The position numbers were made by a program, and so were the translations under genes. A stretch of 63,788 bases of DNA from Methylobacterium sp. J-030. Lineage in GTDB: Bacteria > Pseudomonadota > Alphaproteobacteria > Rhizobiales > Beijerinckiaceae. Position 1 is the stretch's first letter; every line of letters begins with the position of its first letter. Below are positions 15,892 through 24,220 of the stretch, piece after piece. The DNA lies in NCBI RefSeq assembly GCF_022829545.1, contig NZ_JAKSYM010000212.1, forward strand, positions 1 through 63,788. The letters are read 5' to 3'. The notes below the pieces were generated by a model. It searched no databases and was not told the DNA's origin. It worked only from the letters and a program-made list of their open reading frames with translations.

Positions 15892-16497
15892 GTGACCGCC
15901 GATGATGCCGCCGGGCCCGCGCCGCCCGCCCTCCGCCCCGTCGTCGCCCGCGTGGCGGCGCTGAACCTCGGCTATTTCGGCATCGAGATCGCGGTGGCGC
16001 TCGCCATCGGCTCGGTGGCGCTCATCGCCGACAGCCTCGATTTCCTGGAGGACGCGACGATCAACCTGCTGATTTTCGCGGGCCTCGGCTGGAGCGCGCG
16101 CAACCGCGCCCGGCTCGGCACCGCCATGGCGTTCATCCTGCTGCTGCCGGCGCTGGCGGGCGCCTGGGCGGCCTACGGGAAGATCGCGGATTTCGTCGCG
16201 CCGGCCGCCCTGCCGCTGACGCTCGCCGGCCTCGGGGCGCTCGCCGTGAACCTGACCTGCGCGTCGATGCTCGCCCGGCACCGGGCCGGCTCCGGCAGCC
16301 TCACCCGGGCGGCCTACCTCTCGGCCCGCAACGACGCCGTCGCCAACCTCGCGATCATCGCGGCCGGGCTGGTGACGGCCCTCTATCCCTCGCCCTGGCC
16401 GGATCTCGCCGTGGCGGCGGGGATCGCGATCCTCAACGCCGATTCCGCGGCCGACATCCTCAAGGCCGCCGCCGCCGAGCGCCGGGCCGCCCGGTGA
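15892..16497 (+). CDS. Cation diffusion facilitator-like membrane protein
   Basis: Inner-membrane protein of 201 aa from a GTG start. It resembles the transmembrane half of CDF transporters: an N-terminal AALNLGYFGIEIAVALAIGS helix, then ALIADSLDFLEDATINLLIF, which carries the Asp pair expected in the metal site of TM2 (DSLDF/D), and a later SARNDAVANLAIIAAG, the counterpart of the TM5 HxxxD-type site but with Asn-Asp. The cytoplasmic C-terminal domain of about 90 residues found in full CDF proteins is missing. It overlaps the metallophosphoesterase gene by four bases. Probable metal transporter; the metal is unknown. Confidence 0.78.
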   Translation: MTADDAAGPAPPALRPVVARVAALNLGYFGIEIAVALAIGSVALIADSLDFLEDATINLLIFAGLGWSARNRARLGTAMAFILLLPALAGAWAAYGKIADFVAPAALPLTLAGLGALAVNLTCASMLARHRAGSGSLTRAAYLSARNDAVANLAIIAAGLVTALYPSPWPDLAVAAGIAILNADSAADILKAAAAERRAAR

Positions 16498-17363
16498 AGC
16501 CCGCCATGCGCATCTTCCCCGTCTCGGACCTCCATCTCGAGCGCCGCCGCCTCGATCTCATCGCGATGCCGAGCGAGCCGTTCGACCTCCTCGCCTGCCC
16601 GGGCGATCTCTACGAGGGGCATCCCGAGCGCGGGTTGGCGGCGCTCCTGCACCTCGCGCAGGGGCGGCCCGTCGTGCTGGTTCCGGGCAACCACGAGCGC
16701 TACGGGCCGACCGGCGACGGTCGCACCGCGCCGGAGCTGCTGGCAGCCCTGGAGGCGGAGGTCGAACGCCTGAACGGCCTCGGCGCCCGGATCCACCTGC
16801 TCCAGCATTCCGAAAGCTGCGTCATCGACGGGGTGCGCTTCGTCGGCACGACCCTGTGGAGCGATTGGAGCCTCGCCGGACGCTGGCTCCGCCCCGACAC
16901 ACCCGGGCGCCCGGACGATCCGGTCGCCTACGCGGCCGCGCGCATGACCGATCCGGTCACCGGCTCGCGGGAATATCTGGGTTCGATCCGGAAGGCCGAC
17001 GGCAGCCCCTGGCAGCCCGGGGACGCGATGGCCGCGCACCGGATTGAGCGGGCGGCCCTGCACGCGGCGCTCCGCATTGCCCATGACGGCCCGACCGTCG
17101 TGGTGACCCATCATCCGGCGAGCCCGCTGGCGGCCGACCGGTTTCGGGACGCGCCCGGCGTGCCCTGGTGGGTGCCGGCTTTCTACGCCAGCACGGCCCT
17201 CGACGACCTCGCCGATGCCGACCGGCCGGACCTGTGGATCTCCGGGCATTTCCACGCGGGCCACGACCTGGCGATCGGGCGCTGCCGCTGGGTCTCGAAC
17301 CCCGTGGAGGGGGCGAGCTACCGGGCTGACCTTACCCTGACCGTCGAGCGCGAGCGCGCCTGA
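16494..17363 (+). CDS. Metallophosphoesterase
   Basis: Calcineurin-like phosphoesterase of 289 aa. The metal-binding motifs appear in order: SDLHLE (D-x-H) near residue 11, CPGDLYEGH (GD) near 35, VPGNHERYG (GNHE) near 63, VVTHHPAS (H) near 205 and SGHFHAGHD (GH-x-H) near 246. All key ligands are present, so it should be an active binuclear metallohydrolase. The start overlaps the stop of the CDF-like gene (GTGA); an in-frame ATG four codons on is also possible. A link between metal transport and a metal-dependent phosphatase is plausible but unproven; the substrate is unknown. Confidence 0.9.
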   Translation: MKPAMRIFPVSDLHLERRRLDLIAMPSEPFDLLACPGDLYEGHPERGLAALLHLAQGRPVVLVPGNHERYGPTGDGRTAPELLAALEAEVERLNGLGARIHLLQHSESCVIDGVRFVGTTLWSDWSLAGRWLRPDTPGRPDDPVAYAAARMTDPVTGSREYLGSIRKADGSPWQPGDAMAAHRIERAALHAALRIAHDGPTVVVTHHPASPLAADRFRDAPGVPWWVPAFYASTALDDLADADRPDLWISGHFHAGHDLAIGRCRWVSNPVEGASYRADLTLTVERERA

Positions 17364-17371
17364 AGGCGCGC
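17354..17371. terminator. Stem-loop over the metallophosphoesterase stop codon
   Basis: A perfect 7-bp inverted repeat, GCGCGCC (17354-17360) and GGCGCGC (17365-17371), has a TGAA loop that contains the stop codon. It stands between two convergent genes. There is no T-run, so it is a weak candidate for intrinsic termination or for mRNA 3' end protection. Confidence 0.4.
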
Positions 17372-17432
17372 CCGACCCGGCACCGGAAGCCCCCCTTCCG
17401 TCAGCCGCAAGGGTGATCCGGGGCGGGTCCGC

Positions 17433-18878
17433 TCAGCCGTGCACCAGCACGTTCCGGAACTGCCACGGATCGCTGGTGTCGATATCCTCCGGGAACAGGC
17501 CCGGGCGGTCGGTGAGCGGCGTCCAGTCCGTGTAGACGCCCACAACCGGGCCGAGATACGGGGTCTGGACCTCCAGGCAGCGGCGGAAATCCATCTCGTC
17601 CGCCTCGACGATGCCGGCCTCCGGGTTCTCCAGCGCCCAGACCATGCCGGCCAGCACCGCCGAGGTCACCTGCAGGCCGGTGGCGTTCTGGTAGGGGGCG
17701 ATCCGGCGGGTCTCCTCGATGGAGAGCTGCGAGCCGTACCAGTAGGCGTTCTTCTCGTGGCCGTAGACCAGCACGCCGAGCTCGTCGATGCCGTCCACGA
17801 TCTCGGTCTCGTCGAGGATGTGGTGCTGCTCCTGCACCTTGGCGGCCTTGCCGAACATCTCGTGGAGCGAGAGCACCGCGTCGTCGGCCGGGTGATAAGC
17901 GTAGTGGCAGGTCGGCCGGAACACCGGCTTCCCGCCCTCCTGCACCGTGTAGTAGTCGGCGATCGAGACCGCCTCGTTGTGGGTCACGAGGAAGCCGAAC
18001 TGGGAGCCGGCGGTCGGCACCCAGGTGCGAACCCGCGTGTCGGCGCCGGGCTGCAGCAGGTAGATGGCGCAGCGCGAGCCCTTCTCCTGCTCGCGGGCAT
18101 TGGCGGGCTTCCAGGTCTCGTGCGTGCCCCAGCCGAGCTCGGCCGGCTGGTTGCCCTCGGAGACGAAGCCCTCGACCGACCACGTGTTGACGAAGACGCC
18201 GCGCGGCTTCGGATTCTTGGCGCGCTGCGTGTCCCGCTCGGCGATGTGGACGCCCTTCACGCCCAGATCCTTCATCAGCGCGGCCCACTCGGCCTTGCTC
18301 TTGGGCTCGGGCCGCTGCAGGCCGGTATCCTGCGCGATGTTCAGGAGCGCCTGCTTGACGAACCACGAGACCATGCCGGGATTGGCGCCGCAGCACGAGA
18401 CCGCGGTGGTGCCGCCGGGCTTCCTGGCGCGGGCATCGAGGATGTCCTCGCGGAGCGCGTAGTTGGTGCGGTCGCCCTGGCTCTTCGTCTTGTCGAAGTA
18501 GAAGCCCGGCCAGGGCTCGGCCACCGTGTCGATGTAGAGGGCGCCGAGTTCGCGGCAGAGTTCCAGGATGGCGCGCGACGAGGTGTCGACCGACAGGTTC
18601 ACGCAGAAGCCCTGACCGCCGCCCTCGGTGAGGAGCGGGGTGAGGACATCGCGATAGTTCTCAGGCGTGAGCGCCACCGTCTCGAAGCGCAGGCCATGCT
18701 TCTCGGCGAGCGCCCGATGGGTGTCGACCGGGTCGATCACCGTGAAGCGAGCCTTGTCGTAAGCGAAGTGGCGTTCGATCAGGGGCAGGGTGCCCCGGCC
18801 GATCGAGCCGAAGCCGATCATCACGATGGGGCCGCTGATGCGGCCATGGATCGGGTGACGGGTCGGCTGATCGGTCAT
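17433..18878 (-). CDS. hss: Homospermidine synthase
   Basis: NAD-dependent enzyme of 481 aa that makes sym-homospermidine from putrescine (or spermidine and putrescine), a typical alphaproteobacterial polyamine. The Rossmann motif is VMIGFGSIGRG near residues 19-29. The family segments TVAEPWPGFYFD, SCCGANPGMVSWFVKQAL and NEAVSIADYYTV are present and the length is that of bacterial Hss (about 475-480). It is cytoplasmic. The ATG at 18878 opens directly before MTDQPTRHPIHGRI. It is convergent with the metallophosphoesterase gene and stands alone; the 370-base upstream region contains one weak CtrA-like motif at 19070-19084. Confidence 0.93.
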   Translation of the reverse strand: MTDQPTRHPIHGRISGPIVMIGFGSIGRGTLPLIERHFAYDKARFTVIDPVDTHRALAEKHGLRFETVALTPENYRDVLTPLLTEGGGQGFCVNLSVDTSSRAILELCRELGALYIDTVAEPWPGFYFDKTKSQGDRTNYALREDILDARARKPGGTTAVSCCGANPGMVSWFVKQALLNIAQDTGLQRPEPKSKAEWAALMKDLGVKGVHIAERDTQRAKNPKPRGVFVNTWSVEGFVSEGNQPAELGWGTHETWKPANAREQEKGSRCAIYLLQPGADTRVRTWVPTAGSQFGFLVTHNEAVSIADYYTVQEGGKPVFRPTCHYAYHPADDAVLSLHEMFGKAAKVQEQHHILDETEIVDGIDELGVLVYGHEKNAYWYGSQLSIEETRRIAPYQNATGLQVTSAVLAGMVWALENPEAGIVEADEMDFRRCLEVQTPYLGPVVGVYTDWTPLTDRPGLFPEDIDTSDPWQFRNVLVHG

Positions 18879-19249
18879 TCAGGATATCCTCGGATCTGAC
18901 GGGCGCCGCGGGCGTCCGCGCGGTCTGGCCAGCGGGCGGGTTATGGCGCGCATGTGACACTGCGGCGACAGGTCCAGGCATGCGTTGCGGCGCGGCCGAT
19001 GGCCCGCCGCCGAAAGCGGCTCAATGGCGTCTCGCCCGGGCCCGGTCAACCATCCGCTGCGACGAGCCGTTAATGCGACGTTGACGGACGGGGTACGCTG
19101 CCATGATTCGGGCGCATGATGCACCCGCGCCGCGGCCTGTGGCCAGCGCCGGCCGCAAGCCTCATATTGCATTGCAGCAAGGCCGCCGAGACGGCCGATC
19201 AGCACGGGATTTCCGGAAACGCCCGAGACACAGCCCGTCGGAGACCGTC

Positions 19250-19426
19250 ATGCTCGCTCTCATCGCCTCCCGGATCCCCAGCCCGGTCACCGAGACCGCC
19301 GATCGCGATCCCGGCTTCCTGACCCTCGTGTTCGCCTCCGCCCGCGCCATCCGCAGCGGCGCCGAGGCCGCCTTCGCGCGCCGCTGCGCCCTGGCCCGCG
19401 CCGTCGGCGGCCCGAACCCGCTCTGA
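19250..19426 (+). CDS. Possible small protein (58 aa)
   Basis: A short frame from ATG 19250, preceded by CGGAGA, encodes a 58-aa protein beginning MLALIASRIPSPVTETADRD and ending in an Arg/Ala-rich helix (ARAIRSGAEAAFARRCALARA). It has no signal peptide or membrane helix. The codon pattern (GC-rich third positions) is compatible with a real gene. A longer frame in the same phase begins at 19103 but has no ribosome site. No family recognised. Confidence 0.4.
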   Translation: MLALIASRIPSPVTETADRDPGFLTLVFASARAIRSGAEAAFARRCALARAVGGPNPL

Positions 19427-19540
19427 AGGGTTCGGCCCCGGCAGGTCTGCATAACCCTCGGGCACGCTGGGCAATTGCTTCGGTCCCGCTGGGGCTTTAG
19501 GGCGCTTTGCCGTTCCATGGCCCCGGGGGTTGTTGATTCC

Positions 19541-20218
19541 ATGCCGACGATTCACGCGCTCCTGCGCGCCACGCTGAGCGTCACGCTGCTGCTCGCCCTT
19601 CCGCTGGCGGCGCCGCGGGCGCAGGATGCCGAGCCGGAGGCCGCCCCGGCCGGGGCACCGCAGAAGGCCCGGCCGAAGCCGAAGCCCAAGCCCGCCGCGC
19701 CGAAACCAGCGGCCAAGCCCGCCGCCGAGTCCCCGCCGGCCGCGGCGTCGGCGCCGGTCCACGCCGCATGGCCCAATGGCGCGAGCTCCGTGACCGAGAG
19801 CTACGGCGACTGGTCCATGACCTGCACCCATCCGGGCGAGAAGATCACCTGCATCATCGCCCAGTCGCAGGGTGATTCGCAGACGGGCCGGCGCAAGTTC
19901 GGCATCGAGCTCCAGACACCGAAGGATGGCCGCGCCGAGGGGATCGTGCTGATGCCCTTCGGCCTCGCCATCGAGCCCGGCATCGCCTTCAAGCTGGACG
20001 AGCAGACCCTCGGCAAGGGGGCGCCCTACTCCGCCTGCGGGCCGGATGGCTGCTTCGTGCCGATCAGCTTCCCGACGCTCGCCCTCGACGGCATGCGGAC
20101 CGCCAAGAAGCTGTTCGTGATCGGCCACAAGGCCGGCAGCAGCGATGACGCGACGATCACGGTCCCGCTGGAGGGCTTCGCCCAGGCCCTCGACCGCGCC
20201 GTCGCCCTGAGCGGCTGA
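19541..20218 (+). CDS. Invasion-associated locus B (IalB)-family periplasmic protein
   Basis: Exported protein, 225 aa from the ATG at 19541. A signal peptide (LLRATLSVTLLLALPLAAPRA) is followed by a 45-residue linker of Pro, Lys and Ala repeats (PKPKPKPAAPKPAAKPAA), then the IalB domain: SYGDWSMTCTHPG, CIIAQSQ, and the Cys pair in YSACGPDGCFVPISF. The four Cys residues are typical of the family and probably form disulfides. IalB proteins are common in Hyphomicrobiales; despite the name they are general envelope proteins, function not settled. The Lys/Pro linker suggests contact with the cell wall. In-frame ATGs at 19517 and 19475 are less likely since they lengthen the n-region. Confidence 0.85.
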   Translation: MPTIHALLRATLSVTLLLALPLAAPRAQDAEPEAAPAGAPQKARPKPKPKPAAPKPAAKPAAESPPAAASAPVHAAWPNGASSVTESYGDWSMTCTHPGEKITCIIAQSQGDSQTGRRKFGIELQTPKDGRAEGIVLMPFGLAIEPGIAFKLDEQTLGKGAPYSACGPDGCFVPISFPTLALDGMRTAKKLFVIGHKAGSSDDATITVPLEGFAQALDRAVALSG

Positions 20219-20251
20219 CGCACGGCGATCCCGTCGATTTGCGGGTTACGG

Positions 20252-20266
20252 TTAAGGCCGCGTTAG
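20252..20266. promoter_or_regulatory. Candidate CtrA-binding site upstream of the TPR protein
   Basis: The sequence TTAAGGCCGCGTTAG is TTAA-N7-TTAG, one mismatch from the CtrA consensus TTAA-N7-TTAA. Read on the other strand it is CTAA-N7-TTAACC, which keeps the favoured TTAACC half. It stands 87 bases before the preferred start of the TPR gene. Sites of the same quality precede fliF and sciP. Confidence 0.5.
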
Positions 20267-20353
20267 TGGCCGCGCCGCAGGATGGCCACGACTTGTGGCG
20301 CCGCGCGCCGCGGCCCCGCCGGTGCCGCGCGCCGGGATCGGATCGGCGAGGCG

Positions 20354-23300
20354 ATGGGATCGGAGGGCGGGCGACCCCGGATCGGTCAGGGGCTCGGGCG
20401 GCGACTGCTGCGCGCGTCGCTGCCGCTGCTCGCCCTGCTGGCGGCGGTCGATCCCGCCCTGGCCGGTCGGCTGATCGGCGCCAAGGGGACCGAGACCGGC
20501 ACCGGCCTGGGCGGCTACGGCCGCATCGTGCTGACCTTCGACAAGCCCGTCACGGTCAAGGCGAAGCTCGCGGGTGGCGTGCTGCTGCTCGGCTACGGCG
20601 AGCGCGTCGGGCAGGGCCCTGAGCGCCTGTCCGACGAGATGCCCGCCTACGTGTCGAGCGTCCGGCGCGATCCGGACGGGACCGGGCTGCGGGTCGCCCT
20701 GCAGCGGCCTTACCGGGTCAACCTGCAGACGGCCGGCGAGCGGGTCTTCGTGGATCTGCTGCCGGAGGGCTGGGCCGGTCTGCCGCCGCCGCTGCCGCCC
20801 GAGGTTGTGGCCGAGCTCGCCCGCCGCGCCCGGGTCGCCGAGGAGGCGCTCAAGGCCCGCATCCCCGAACCGGTGCGCAAGCCGCTGCCGCTCGAACTGG
20901 CGCTCCTCCCGACGCTGACGCGCCTCTCCCTGCGCCTGCCCGCGGAGGCCGTCACGACGCTCTCTGCCGAGGGCGCTGCAACGCGGCTGCGGGTCGTCGG
21001 CCCATGGACCATCGATCCGGGCGCGACGCGCGGCCGCCCCCGGCCCGGCATCGCCAAGCTGGCGACCGAGACGGATGCGACCTCGGCCAGCCTGCTCGTC
21101 ACCCCAGAGGACGGGTTCCAGATCGGCTCGGAGCGCGAGGACGGCGCCTTCCTCCTGGACGTCGTCCGGCGCAAGCCGGCGGAGCCCGCCAGCGCCGCGG
21201 TCGCGATACCCGGGCCGGCGGCGCCGACCCGGGTCGCCGCAGCGCCGACCGTTCCCGTTCCGGCGCCCGCGCCGCCGGCCCGGGCCGAGGCGGCCGTTCC
21301 GGAGCGTTCGCCCGCGCCGCCGCCGCCGCTGCGGCCGGCCGGGTCCGGCTTGGTCTTTCCGTTCCAGACCCTGCCGCCAGCAGTGCTGTTCGAGCGCGGC
21401 GGCGTCATCACGCTCGCCTTCGAGACGACCGAGCCGGTCTCCGTACCGACCGGCAATCCGGGTCTCGCGCCTGTCGGAAGCCCCGCCCGGACCGGACCGC
21501 TCACCGTCCTGCGCTTCTCGGCGCCCCAGGGCCGGCTGGTCGATCTCAACGCCGTCACCACGGAGGGCAGGGTCGGCTGGGAACTCTCGGCGGGCGATAC
21601 CCTGAGCCCGAGCGACACGATCGATCCCGTGCGCAGGCCCGATGCCTCGGGCCGGATCACGGTCTCCCTCGGGCTGGCCCGGCCGGGCTCGGCGACGTGG
21701 CTCGACCTCGACGGCGAGCGCATCGCGGTGGTCACCTCGGCATCCCAGCGGCCGGTCGGCAATCCGAAGAGCCGGCGCTTCGTGGATTTCGAAATCCTGC
21801 CGAGCCGGCACGGCCTCGCGGTGCTGGCCGGCGCCGACGACCTCGCGGTCCGGCCGGAACTCGACACGGTGACGATCGGCCGGGCGGGGGGCCTCGCCGC
21901 CTCGGCGACCGCGCGCAAGGCCGAGGTTGCCCTGGCCGAGCCGGGAGCCCTCGCCATCACGCCCGAGGCCTGGAACCGGGCGCGGTCCGGAAACGTGCGC
22001 GACACCCTGCGCGGGGCGCTCAACGAGGCTGCCGCCGCGAACCCCGCCGACCGCGGCCCGGCGCGGCTCGCCCTCGCCAAGGTCTATTTCGCCAACGGGC
22101 TCGATCCGGAGGGGCTCGCAGCCGTCGAAGCGGCAGCAGCCGATGATCCGCTGCTCGCCGCCCAGCGCGACACCGCCCTGCTGCGGGGTCTCGCGCTCGT
22201 GCGGATGGGGCGCCACGCCGAGGCGCTGAAGGCGCTGTCGACACCGAACCTCGCCGGAAATCCGGAGGCCGCACTGTGGCGGGCGATGGTCTCGGCCAGC
22301 ACGGGCGACTGGAAGGCGGCCGAGACCGGCTTCCTCAAGGTCCTGCCGCTCGCCGAGGGATACCCCCTGGAACTGGCCGCGCTGATCCGCGCCGCCGCGG
22401 CCGAATCGGCAATCGAGAACGGCGACGCCGAAACCGCCGCCGCCCGCGCCGGGGACGCCCGCGACCTGTCCCCCTGGATCCGCGACCGTCTGGCCCTGGT
22501 CCGCGCCCGCGTCTCCGAGGCGACCGGCCAGGTCGAGGCGGCGCTCGATGCCTATGCCCGCCTGGAGACGGAGGCGGTGCGTCCGGTCTCGGTGGAGGCG
22601 GCCCTGCGCGGCACGCTGCTCGCCCGGTCCGTCGGCAAGCTGACCGAGGATGCCGCGATCGAGCGCCTGGAACGTCTCGCCACGACCTGGCACGGCGGCG
22701 CCGTCGAGGACGGCATCACGGCCGGCCTCGCCCGGCTCTACCTCGCCGCCGGCCGCTGGCGCGACGCCTTCACGGCGGTGCGCCGGGCCAACGCCTCCGC
22801 GCCCAACGCCACCGCCTCGGAGGCGCTCTCCCGCGACGCGCAGGCCGCCTTCGAGAGCCTGTTTCTCACCGATAAGGGCGATGCCCTGTCGGGAGTCGAG
22901 GCCGTGGCGCTGTTCTTCGATTTCCGCGAGCTGAGCCCGATCGGGCGGCGCGGCGACGAGGTGGTGCGCCGGCTCGCCGACCGCCTCGTGGGCCTCGACC
23001 TCCTCGAACCGGCCGCCGACCTGCTTCAGTACCAGATCGACAACCGGCTGACCGGCCCGGCCCGGTCGGCGGTCGCGGCGCGGCTCGCCACGGTGCGGTT
23101 GATGGACGACAAGCCGCTGCAGGCGCTGAAGGTCCTCGACGCCACCGAGCTGCCCGAGCTGCCGGGCGAGCTGAAGCGCGCCCGCGGCCTGGTCCGCGCC
23201 CGCGCTCTCTCGGACCTGACCCGCACCGACCTCGCCCTGGAGACGATCGAGGACGAGAGCGGGCCGGATATCGAGCGCCTGCGGGCCGACATCTACTGGG

Positions 23301-23740
23301 GCGCCCGCCGCTGGCGCGAGGCCGGCGAGACGCACGAGGCGCTGCTCGGCGAGGCGTGGCGGTCCGGCCAGCCCCTGGACGATCAGTCCCGGGCGGATGT
23401 CGTCCGCGCCGCGATCGCCTACGACCTCGCCGGCGAGGCGATCGGCCTGGAGCGGCTCAAGGCCAAATTCTCGCAGGCCATGGCGGCGAGCCCCGACGCG
23501 CGCACCTTCGCGCTGCTCACGGGCGCCGACCCGACCCGGACCCCGGGCTTCCGCGCGGTGGCGGCCCAGGCCACCAAGGCCGAGACGCTGTCGTCCTTCC
23601 TGGCCGAGTACCGCAAGCGCTACCCGGACGCCGCCGTGCCCGACCGGGGCAAGCCAGGGGCCACCGGCGCGGGTGATCCCAAGCCCCCGGCCGGCGACCA
23701 GCAGAGCAACGCCGGAACCCCCGGCACGCCGCCAGGATGA
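20354..23740 (+). CDS. Large periplasmic TPR protein, function unknown
   Basis: Protein of 1128 aa from the ATG at 20354; a start at 20282 would give an n-region too long for the signal peptide (core LLRASLPLLALLAAVDPALA). Four parts can be seen: a beta-rich N-terminal region (residues about 40-270), a Pro/Ala linker (about 285-335, runs such as PAPAPPARAE and APPPPLRPAG), a second beta-rich region (335-620), and a long helical region from about 640 with repeated Ala-rich helix pairs of tetratricopeptide type (for example LARLYLAAGRWRDAFTAVRR). The tail is low-complexity Gly/Pro/Gln. It probably acts in the periplasm as a scaffold. A CtrA-like site upstream and flagellar genes nearby suggest a cell-cycle or motility role; this is inference. 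Confidence 0.85.
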   Translation: MGSEGGRPRIGQGLGRRLLRASLPLLALLAAVDPALAGRLIGAKGTETGTGLGGYGRIVLTFDKPVTVKAKLAGGVLLLGYGERVGQGPERLSDEMPAYVSSVRRDPDGTGLRVALQRPYRVNLQTAGERVFVDLLPEGWAGLPPPLPPEVVAELARRARVAEEALKARIPEPVRKPLPLELALLPTLTRLSLRLPAEAVTTLSAEGAATRLRVVGPWTIDPGATRGRPRPGIAKLATETDATSASLLVTPEDGFQIGSEREDGAFLLDVVRRKPAEPASAAVAIPGPAAPTRVAAAPTVPVPAPAPPARAEAAVPERSPAPPPPLRPAGSGLVFPFQTLPPAVLFERGGVITLAFETTEPVSVPTGNPGLAPVGSPARTGPLTVLRFSAPQGRLVDLNAVTTEGRVGWELSAGDTLSPSDTIDPVRRPDASGRITVSLGLARPGSATWLDLDGERIAVVTSASQRPVGNPKSRRFVDFEILPSRHGLAVLAGADDLAVRPELDTVTIGRAGGLAASATARKAEVALAEPGALAITPEAWNRARSGNVRDTLRGALNEAAAANPADRGPARLALAKVYFANGLDPEGLAAVEAAAADDPLLAAQRDTALLRGLALVRMGRHAEALKALSTPNLAGNPEAALWRAMVSASTGDWKAAETGFLKVLPLAEGYPLELAALIRAAAAESAIENGDAETAAARAGDARDLSPWIRDRLALVRARVSEATGQVEAALDAYARLETEAVRPVSVEAALRGTLLARSVGKLTEDAAIERLERLATTWHGGAVEDGITAGLARLYLAAGRWRDAFTAVRRANASAPNATASEALSRDAQAAFESLFLTDKGDALSGVEAVALFFDFRELSPIGRRGDEVVRRLADRLVGLDLLEPAADLLQYQIDNRLTGPARSAVAARLATVRLMDDKPLQALKVLDATELPELPGELKRARGLVRARALSDLTRTDLALETIEDESGPDIERLRADIYWGARRWREAGETHEALLGEAWRSGQPLDDQSRADVVRAAIAYDLAGEAIGLERLKAKFSQAMAASPDARTFALLTGADPTRTPGFRAVAAQATKAETLSSFLAEYRKRYPDAAVPDRGKPGATGAGDPKPPAGDQQSNAGTPGTPPG

Positions 23741-24201
23741 GGGCGCGGCGCGTGATCGATCCGGACGCCTTCTTGGAGACCGAAGGCAGGCGCGTCTGGA
23801 CGCTGGAGCGGAACGCCGAAGCGTGGCATCAGGCCTTCACGGTGCTGCGCGGAGGGTTGGAGGCCGGGACCGTGGAGCGGGTGGTCGTCGTCTGCGTCCT
23901 GCAGGGGGCGGGTAAGTCCACCTGGGTCGCCCAACGGGAGCCGGAGGCCGGCACGGTCCATTTCGACGCGGCGCTGCCTGGCGCCCGGCACCGCGCGCCG
24001 ATCATCGCGCTCGCCCGATCCTGCAACATCCCCGTGGCGGCCGTCTGGATCCGGGCGCCGCTCGCCCTCGCGCTCGAACGGAATCGGCAGCGGCCGGCCG
24101 ACCGGCGCGTCCCCGAGGCCAGCATCCACTCCGTCGACCGCCTGTTCGAGCCGCCGACGACCGACGAAGGTTTTGCCGCGGTCAGGATCGTCGAGGGCTG
24201 A
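23737..24201 (+). CDS. Small P-loop kinase-like protein
   Basis: Protein of 154 aa whose start overlaps the TPR gene stop (ATGA). The nucleotide-binding loop is seen in VVVVCVLQGAGKSTW near residues 48-62; it keeps GAGKST but lacks the first Gly of the classical GxxxxGKS/T. The arrangement that follows (VHFDAALPGARHR, then VAAVWIRAPLALALERNRQRP with an Arg-rich lid, and a late PTTDEGFAAVRIVEG strand) is that of the small AAA_33/polynucleotide-kinase-like and zeta-like kinases. No toxin-antitoxin partner is present. The substrate is unknown; coupling to the TPR gene suggests a shared process. Confidence 0.7.
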   Translation: MRARRVIDPDAFLETEGRRVWTLERNAEAWHQAFTVLRGGLEAGTVERVVVVCVLQGAGKSTWVAQREPEAGTVHFDAALPGARHRAPIIALARSCNIPVAAVWIRAPLALALERNRQRPADRRVPEASIHSVDRLFEPPTTDEGFAAVRIVEG

Positions 24202-24220
24202 CGACGCCCGCCGGCCGCCG

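Noticed and set aside
20252..23335. A 1027-codon open frame on the minus strand
   Set aside because: It is the antisense shadow of the large TPR gene, made possible by high GC in third positions. It is rich in Arg/Gly/Gln and has no domain pattern.
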